The position numbers were made by a program, and so were the translations under genes. 7,881 bases of DNA from Clostridia bacterium (GTDB lineage Bacteria; Bacillota_A; Clostridia; Oscillospirales; Acutalibacteraceae): NCBI GenBank assembly GCA_017441045.1, contig JAFSAK010000053.1:1-7881 (forward strand), in the 5' to 3' direction. The stretch's first letter is position 1; each line of letters begins with the position of its first letter. Below, one piece after another: positions 1 to 4,163 of this stretch. The notes under the pieces were generated by a model. The model was not told the DNA's origin and ran no database searches. It saw nothing but the letters and a program-made list of their open reading frames with translations.

Positions 1-132
1 GCAGACCATATAATTGATTTAGGTCCCGAGGGCGGCGACAGAGGCGGTTACATTGTCTGCGAAGGCACTCCCGAAAAGGTTGCCGAATGCAAGGAATCAT
101 ATACAGGCAAGTTCCTTAAAAAACTTCTTTAA
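1..132 (+). CDS. uvrA: UvrA C-terminus (excinuclease ABC subunit A), partial
   Basis: Only the last 43 codons and the TAA stop are present; the gene begins left of the window. UvrA is the ATPase that, with UvrB, finds bulky DNA lesions in nucleotide excision repair. The visible peptide starts [16 protein letters not shown] and ends in a [14 protein letters not shown] tail. This matches the end of the second ABC ATPase domain of UvrA: the family has a conserved D-x-x-x-DLGPEGG segment after the switch histidine, then a GTPE-x-VAEC segment and a short basic tail. No catalytic Walker motifs lie inside the window. The 65 nt between its stop and the next start holds a promoter-like sequence but no convincing terminator, so some read-through into the next unit is possible. 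The identification is firm despite the short length, because this tail is highly conserved. Confidence 0.93.
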   Translation, partial: ADHIIDLGPEGGDRGGYIVCEGTPEKVAECKESYTGKFLKKLL

Positions 133-144
133 ATTCATATATTA

Positions 145-174
145 TTCACCAAAGAATAAAATTTATGATATAAA
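145..174 (+). promoter_or_regulatory. Putative sigma-A promoter for the DUF5685 / J-protein unit
   Basis: A -35-like TTCACC (145-150) is followed after 18 nt by TATAAA (169-174), which matches TATAAT at five of six positions. It has an extended -10 TG at 166-167. An overlapping TAAAAT (171-176) is an alternative -10. The site falls in the short gap after uvrA and just upstream of the ribosome binding site at 183-190. The -35 is weak (four of six), so the extended -10 would carry most of the strength. This is by eye only. Confidence 0.45.
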
Positions 175-197
175 ATGATAAAAGGGGAGGGACAGGT

Positions 198-1037
198 ATG
201 TTCGGTTATATTAAAGCGGATAAGCCCGAACTCAAAATTAAAGAGTTTGAGGCGTATAAAGCGGTGTATTGCACCCTTTGTAAGAAACTCGGTAAAAATT
301 ACGGGTTTATATCCCGCCTGACTTTAAGTTATGATTTCACTTTTTTGGCTATGCTGAATATGTCCCTTAAGGACGGTTGTCCCGTTTATGAGCAAAAGCG
401 TTGCGCTTTTAATCCCCTTAAAAAGTGTAACTATTGCAAGGAAGCCGAAGATTTAGAAATGCCTTGCGCCGCGGCAATGATACTGTTATACTATAAGATA
501 TTGGATAATATATCCGATGAAAAGGGCTTTAAAAAGCTCGGATTCAAAATTTTAAAGCCGATATTTTCGGGGGCTCATAAAAAGGCGTCAAAGGCATATC
601 CTCAGATAGAGGAGTGGGTGAAAGAATATATCGAAACCCAAAACAAACTCGAAAAGAGAAATTGCGATAGTTTGGATATGGCCGCCGATCCTTCGGCTTT
701 GATGCTTTCGAAACTTTTTACCCTTTGTAGCAGTGACCAAAAGCAGAAACGAGTTTTAGAGCGGCTTGGGTATTGCCTCGGAAGATATATCTATATTCTT
801 GATGCCGTAAATGATTTGCCGAAGGATATTAAAACGGGCAACTATAATGTTTTTAAAAATACACAAGAAAATGAGACCTTTGATAAAGCCAAAGCCCAGC
901 TATATTTTTGTATAAGCGAAGCTGCTAAAGCATTTGAACTGCTTGAAATAAAAAAATATGAAACTATTCTCGGTAATATTATATATTTAGGTTTGGAACG
1001 AAATTTGGAGGAACTGAAAAATGAAAGATCCGTATGA
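198..1037 (+). CDS. DUF5685-like family protein, cysteine- and aspartate-rich, function unknown
   Basis: This is a 279-residue, mostly helical soluble protein that I recognise as a DUF5685-type family seen in Clostridia; its function is not established. The start is set by a strong GGGGAGG site (184-190) 7 nt upstream. Family-like landmarks are the MFGYI opening, YCTLC (24-28), RLTLSYDFTFL (40-50), a cysteine run at C61, C69, C77, C80 and C90, then YYKILDNISDEKG (98-110) and GRYIYILDAVNDLPKD (195-210). D103/D107 and D202/D206/D210 form two spaced Asp motifs, the second followed by K212 and GNYN. These resemble the metal-diphosphate motifs of class I isoprenoid or squalene/phytoene synthases; that is my inference, not known biology. 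There is no signal peptide or membrane segment. The 3' end overlaps the J-protein gene by 17 nt, so the two are translationally linked. Confidence is high that it is a gene and moderate for the family name. Confidence 0.8.
   Translation: MFGYIKADKPELKIKEFEAYKAVYCTLCKKLGKNYGFISRLTLSYDFTFLAMLNMSLKDGCPVYEQKRCAFNPLKKCNYCKEAEDLEMPCAAAMILLYYKILDNISDEKGFKKLGFKILKPIFSGAHKKASKAYPQIEEWVKEYIETQNKLEKRNCDSLDMAADPSALMLSKLFTLCSSDQKQKRVLERLGYCLGRYIYILDAVNDLPKDIKTGNYNVFKNTQENETFDKAKAQLYFCISEAAKAFELLEIKKYETILGNIIYLGLERNLEELKNERSV
1005..1012 (+). promoter_or_regulatory. Ribosome binding site of the J-protein gene, inside the upstream gene
   Basis: TTGGAGGA sits 8 nt before ATG 1021 and lies within the last codons of the DUF5685-like gene. 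It fixes the J-protein start at 1021, which places the J domain at the extreme N-terminus as expected, and it explains the 17-nt gene overlap. Confidence 0.7.
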
Positions 1038-1632
1038 AGTTTTAGGCATCGGCAGAAATGCTACTGATGAACAGGTAAAAGATGCCTATAGAAATCTTGC
1101 AAGAAAATATCATCCCGATAATTATGGCGATAACCCTCTTTCAGATTTGGCGCAAGAAAAGATGAAGGAGATTAACGAGGCCTACGATTCTATAATGAAC
1201 GAGCGTAAAAATGGCTCGTCAAATAGAAAAAATGGCGGCAGTTATCAGTCATCTGGACCTTCGGCATTTCCTGAAGTTCGTTCGCTTATAAATCAAGGTC
1301 GACTTGAACAAGCCCAAGAATTATTGGATGGAGTTCCGCCTCAGTCAAGAAATGCCGAGTGGTACTTCTTAAACGGAACCGTTCTATATAGGAGAGGTTG
1401 GTTTGACCAAGCGTATACAAGTTTCGTAACCGCCTCCAGAATGGACCCTTATAATACAGAGTATCAAAATGCAGTTCGTAATGCTCAAAGACAGAGCGCA
1501 GGACAGTATAATAACCCATACCGTTCATACGGCGGAGCAAGTAGTTGCACAGGTTGTGATGTTTGTCAAGGACTAATCTGCGCTGACTGTTGCTGTGAGT
1601 GTATGGGCGGGGACCTGATTCGTTGTTGCTAA
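1021..1632 (+). CDS. J-domain (DnaJ-like) co-chaperone with TPR-like repeats and cysteine-rich tail
   Basis: This 203-residue protein opens with a J domain (about 2-62) containing the diagnostic HPD at 31-33, in YHPDNYGD between helices II and III. Such a domain stimulates the ATPase of DnaK-type Hsp70s. A Gly/Ser/Asn-rich linker (63-82) follows, then TPR-like helices: a half repeat at about 84-104 and a full repeat at about 112-145, with the typical W-x-L-G-x-x-x-x-x-x-x-x-x-A pattern and an N-terminal-capped ASRMDPYN end. The last 28 residues (176-203) hold ten cysteines, including CADCCCECMGGDL and a terminal CC. The protein lacks the G/F region, CxxCxGxG zinc fingers and client-binding domains of DnaJ proper, so it is not the housekeeping dnaJ. 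It is encoded directly after, and overlapping, the DUF5685-like gene, a pairing I recall as common in Clostridia. The cysteine tail could bind metal, be lipidated or be redox active; the sequence alone does not decide this. Confidence 0.88.
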   Translation: MKDPYEVLGIGRNATDEQVKDAYRNLARKYHPDNYGDNPLSDLAQEKMKEINEAYDSIMNERKNGSSNRKNGGSYQSSGPSAFPEVRSLINQGRLEQAQELLDGVPPQSRNAEWYFLNGTVLYRRGWFDQAYTSFVTASRMDPYNTEYQNAVRNAQRQSAGQYNNPYRSYGGASSCTGCDVCQGLICADCCCECMGGDLIRCC

Positions 1633-1633
1633 T

Positions 1634-2164
1634 ATGAAAAATACGGCTAAATTAACACTTTCCGCCATATGTGCGGCTCTTGCCACCGTTATAATGTTAA
1701 CAGGATATTTCCCATATCTTACCTATGCCATCCCCGCGGTAGCAGGTCTTGCGGTTATGGTGGTTTGCATAGAAATCGGAATTAAATACGCGGTGGGAAC
1801 ATATATTGCAAGCGCTTTCCTCGTTTTATTAACTGCCGAACCCGAAACCAAAATTTTATACGTTTTGCTTTTTGGGTTCTATCCGATAGTGAAGGCATTG
1901 GTGGAAAAAATCGGAAAATCGCCAATTGAATGGCTTATCAAATTTGCGGTTTTTAATATTTGCATAGTGGCATATTATAAACTTTCTGTGTCGATTTTAG
2001 GGATTTCCTTTGATGATTTCGGCGCTGTAGGCGAATGGGGTACATATGTCTTCTGGGCGGCTGCAAATGTAGTTTTTGTTTTATATGATATCGCAGTTTC
2101 CCGTATAGCTATGTTTTATATTTCCCGTCTACATCCTAAAATTTCTAAAATTTTCAAAATTTAA
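1634..2164 (+). CDS. Six-helix integral membrane protein, possibly ECF S-component-like
   Basis: This 176-residue protein is very hydrophobic, with about six membrane segments (roughly 8-24, 30-48, 53-68, 73-90, 100-118 and 136-158) and a basic C-terminal tail (HPKISKIFKI). Size, helix number and the N-terminal S-A-I-C-A-A-L-A small-residue pattern are like the substrate-binding S components of energy-coupling factor transporters. No substrate motif is recognisable, and no EcfA or EcfT gene is nearby. It starts one base after the J-protein stop. The only nearby purine-rich stretch, GGGCGGGGA (1605-1613), is 20 nt away, so translation probably depends on coupling to the J-protein gene. A terminator overlaps its stop codon, marking it as the last gene of the unit. 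The membrane nature is certain; the S-component reading is tentative, and a generic Clostridia membrane protein of unknown role is the main alternative. Confidence 0.75.
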   Translation: MKNTAKLTLSAICAALATVIMLTGYFPYLTYAIPAVAGLAVMVVCIEIGIKYAVGTYIASAFLVLLTAEPETKILYVLLFGFYPIVKALVEKIGKSPIEWLIKFAVFNICIVAYYKLSVSILGISFDDFGAVGEWGTYVFWAAANVVFVLYDIAVSRIAMFYISRLHPKISKIFKI

Positions 2165-2187
2165 ACCGAGTTTTACTCGGTTTTTTT
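2163..2187 (+). terminator. Rho-independent terminator after the membrane-protein gene
   Basis: AAACCGAG (2163-2170) pairs with CTCGGTTT (2176-2183) around a TTTTA loop. The right arm runs into a seven-T tract (2181-2187). The left arm overlaps the TAA stop of the membrane-protein gene. It separates the first unit from the flavoprotein operon. Confidence 0.88.
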
Positions 2188-2188
2188 G

Positions 2189-2217
2189 TTTACTTTTAGC
2201 TTTGTTTGTAGTAAAAT
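2189..2217 (+). promoter_or_regulatory. Putative sigma-A promoter of the flavoprotein-cmk-ispH/rpsA operon
   Basis: TTTACT (2189-2194, four of six to TTGACA) and TAAAAT (2212-2217, five of six to TATAAT) are separated by exactly 17 nt. They lie just after the upstream terminator. Transcription would start near 2224, giving a leader of about 20 nt before the ATG at 2245. The ATG at 2227 would then sit almost at the 5' end of the mRNA, which argues against it as the start. Confidence 0.6.
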
Positions 2218-2244
2218 AGATTTGTTATGAAAGGCGGTGGGGTA

Positions 2245-3495
2245 ATGAGCAAACTAATTATAATCGGCGGCGGAGCCGCAGGTCTTATGGCGGCAATAAG
2301 TGCTGCCAAGGCGGATAATATGGCCGAAATTACGGTTATAGAAAGAAACTCCCGCCCCGCAAGAAAGGTTATGATAACGGGTAAGGGAAGATGTAATGTT
2401 ACGAATAATTGTGATATTGATACCCTTATTTCCAATGTTTCTCATAATGGAAAATTTTTATATTCCGCCTTTAATTCTCTTTCCGCAAAAGATACTTATG
2501 ATATGTTTGAAGAGTGGGGAGTACCCCTCAAAACCGAAAGGGGTAATAGAGTTTTTCCCGTTTCGGATAAAGCGGTAGATATTGTTGACGCCCTTGTAAA
2601 GAACGCAAAGAAAAACTGCAAAATCATAGAAGGCAGAGCCCGAAGTATAGAAGTAAATGATGGAAAAGTTTGCGGCGTTCGTTTGGAAAACGGGGAGTTT
2701 CATAGTGGAGATAGCGTTATTTTAGCAACGGGCGGTATGTCCTATTCGGTAACGGGCTCCAGCGGTGATGGATATAAAATGGCCGAAAACATAGGCCATA
2801 CCGTAACCGATATTAAGCCATCTTTAATTCCCCTTGAGTGTCACGAAGGATTTTGCTCAAGGTTGTCGGGTTTAACTCTTAAAAATGTTGCCCTGTCCGT
2901 ATATGAAGAGGGGAGAAAGAAACCAATTTTTTGCGAAATGGGCGAAATGCTTTTTACCCATTTCGGCATATCGGGGCCTTTGGTGTTAAGCGCATCGGCG
3001 CATATTAAAGATTTTAATAATAAGGCATATAAAGCGGTTATCGATTTAAAACCCGCCTTGACTATGGAACAACTTGATAAGCGAATTTTAAGGGATTTTT
3101 CCGAAGAACTTAATAAGGATTTTTCAAACTCCTTAGATGCGCTTCTTCCAAAAAGTTTAATTCCCATAATTGTTTCCTTATCGGGCATATCACCAAGTGT
3201 AAAGGTTAACCAGATAAGCCGCGAAGAACGGCTTAAACTTGCAGAATTAATTAAGGGTTTTACCCTTAAAATAACGGGGACAAGACCTATTGATGAAGCA
3301 ATTATAACAAGGGGCGGTATCCCCATTAAAGAAATTAATTCATCAACTATGGAATCAAAACTTGTAGATGGCCTTTATTTTGCAGGTGAAATTATAGATG
3401 TAGATGCCTATACGGGCGGATTTAATCTGCAGATCGCCTTTTCTACGGGATACCTTGCGGGTAAAAATTCAGTTTTAAGAGGAGAAAATATATGA
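2245..3495 (+). CDS. HI0933/BaiN-type NAD(P)/FAD-dependent oxidoreductase (flavoprotein)
   Basis: I place the start at ATG 2245 (416 residues), not at the in-frame ATG at 2227. AAGGCGGTG (2231-2239) is well spaced only for 2245, and the resulting MSKLIIIGGGAAGL start puts the dinucleotide fold right at the N-terminus. The FAD ADP-binding motif is GGGAAG (8-13), with the acidic end of beta-2 in VIERN (31-35). The family signature ARKVMITGKGRCNVTN is at 39-54, and the C-terminal FAD contact region YFAGEIIDVDAYTGG is at about 378-392, followed by FNLQIAFSTG. These match the HI0933-like family (TIGR00275), which includes proteins annotated as BaiN or aminoacetone oxidase; the physiological substrate of most members is unknown. 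The length is normal for the family. The protein is cytosolic, with no signal peptide. Its stop overlaps the cmk start in ATGA, so it is the first gene of a coupled operon. The family is sure, the substrate is not. Confidence 0.92.
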   Translation: MSKLIIIGGGAAGLMAAISAAKADNMAEITVIERNSRPARKVMITGKGRCNVTNNCDIDTLISNVSHNGKFLYSAFNSLSAKDTYDMFEEWGVPLKTERGNRVFPVSDKAVDIVDALVKNAKKNCKIIEGRARSIEVNDGKVCGVRLENGEFHSGDSVILATGGMSYSVTGSSGDGYKMAENIGHTVTDIKPSLIPLECHEGFCSRLSGLTLKNVALSVYEEGRKKPIFCEMGEMLFTHFGISGPLVLSASAHIKDFNNKAYKAVIDLKPALTMEQLDKRILRDFSEELNKDFSNSLDALLPKSLIPIIVSLSGISPSVKVNQISREERLKLAELIKGFTLKITGTRPIDEAIITRGGIPIKEINSSTMESKLVDGLYFAGEIIDVDAYTGGFNLQIAFSTGYLAGKNSVLRGENI

Positions 3496-4163
3496 TTTCT
3501 GTTGCTATTGACGGGCCTGCCGGTGCAGGTAAAAGTACAATTGCTAAAACCGTTTCAAAGAAACTTGGTTTTATATATGTTGATACGGGCGCACTTTACA
3601 GAACCATCGGCCTTAAATTTATGAACGAGGGTTACGATGAGGATTTAAATTGTGATATTGGCAAAATCCTTGAAGGCACCAAGGTCGATATTAAATTCAT
3701 TAACGGTGAGCAAAGGGTATTTTTGAACGGTGAAGATGTATCCGAACTTATCCGCACCCCTAAAGCATCATTAATGGCTTCTGCGGTTTCTGCAAAACCT
3801 GAGGTTAGAGCGTTTTTACTCGAAATGCAGCGCCGACTGGCAAGAGAAAATAATGTTATTATGGATGGCAGAGATATAGGCACAGTTGTCCTTCCCGATG
3901 CAACAGTTAAAATCTTTCTGACCGCTTCTGCCGAAGAAAGAGCAAAACGCAGATATAAAGAACTGACCGCAAAGGGTATGGAAGTTAATTATGATGAAGT
4001 CCTTGCCGATATCGAAAAAAGGGATTATAACGATTCTCATAGAGAAATTGCTCCCTTAAAACCCGCAGAGGATTCGGTACTTGCAGATACTTCAAAATGC
4101 GATTTGGAGCAGTCGGTAGATTTGATTCTTTCCATAATTAATGAAAGGTTAGATAATAAGTGA
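3492..4163 (+). CDS. cmk: Cytidylate kinase (CMP/dCMP kinase)
   Basis: This 223-residue enzyme transfers phosphate from ATP to CMP or dCMP in pyrimidine salvage and nucleotide supply, in the cytosol. The P-loop GPAGAGKST is at 8-16. The NMP-binding region begins with VDTGALYR (30-37). MDGRDIGTVV (124-133) is the conserved CMP-contacting segment, RRYKEL (153-158) belongs to the lid, and RDYNDSHREIAPLKPA (177-192) with DSVLADTS (194-201) is the typical C-terminal signature. Length is normal for the bacterial family. The ATG overlaps the flavoprotein stop by 4 nt and is served by AGGAG (3480-3484), 7 nt upstream. The stop overlaps the GTG start of the ispH fusion (GTGA). The cmk-then-S1 order is a known conserved neighbourhood in many bacteria, which supports the assignment. 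Confidence 0.97.
   Translation: MISVAIDGPAGAGKSTIAKTVSKKLGFIYVDTGALYRTIGLKFMNEGYDEDLNCDIGKILEGTKVDIKFINGEQRVFLNGEDVSELIRTPKASLMASAVSAKPEVRAFLLEMQRRLARENNVIMDGRDIGTVVLPDATVKIFLTASAEERAKRRYKELTAKGMEVNYDEVLADIEKRDYNDSHREIAPLKPAEDSVLADTSKCDLEQSVDLILSIINERLDNK

Noticed and set aside
125..156. TTCTTT / AAAGAA inverted pair after uvrA as a terminator
   Set aside because: Six A-U pairs only, a 20-nt loop and no following T tract; it would not be a stable intrinsic terminator.
2227..2244. In-frame ATG at 2227 as the start of the flavoprotein, adding six residues
   Set aside because: It has no ribosome binding site, lies almost at the predicted transcription start, and its first codons are themselves the Shine-Dalgarno for ATG 2245. 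Starting at 2245 gives the usual family N-terminus.
2841..3326. 161-codon open frame on the minus strand opposite the flavoprotein
   Set aside because: The + strand encodes a full-length conserved family here; the reverse frame shows no family features and no promoter or ribosome binding site.
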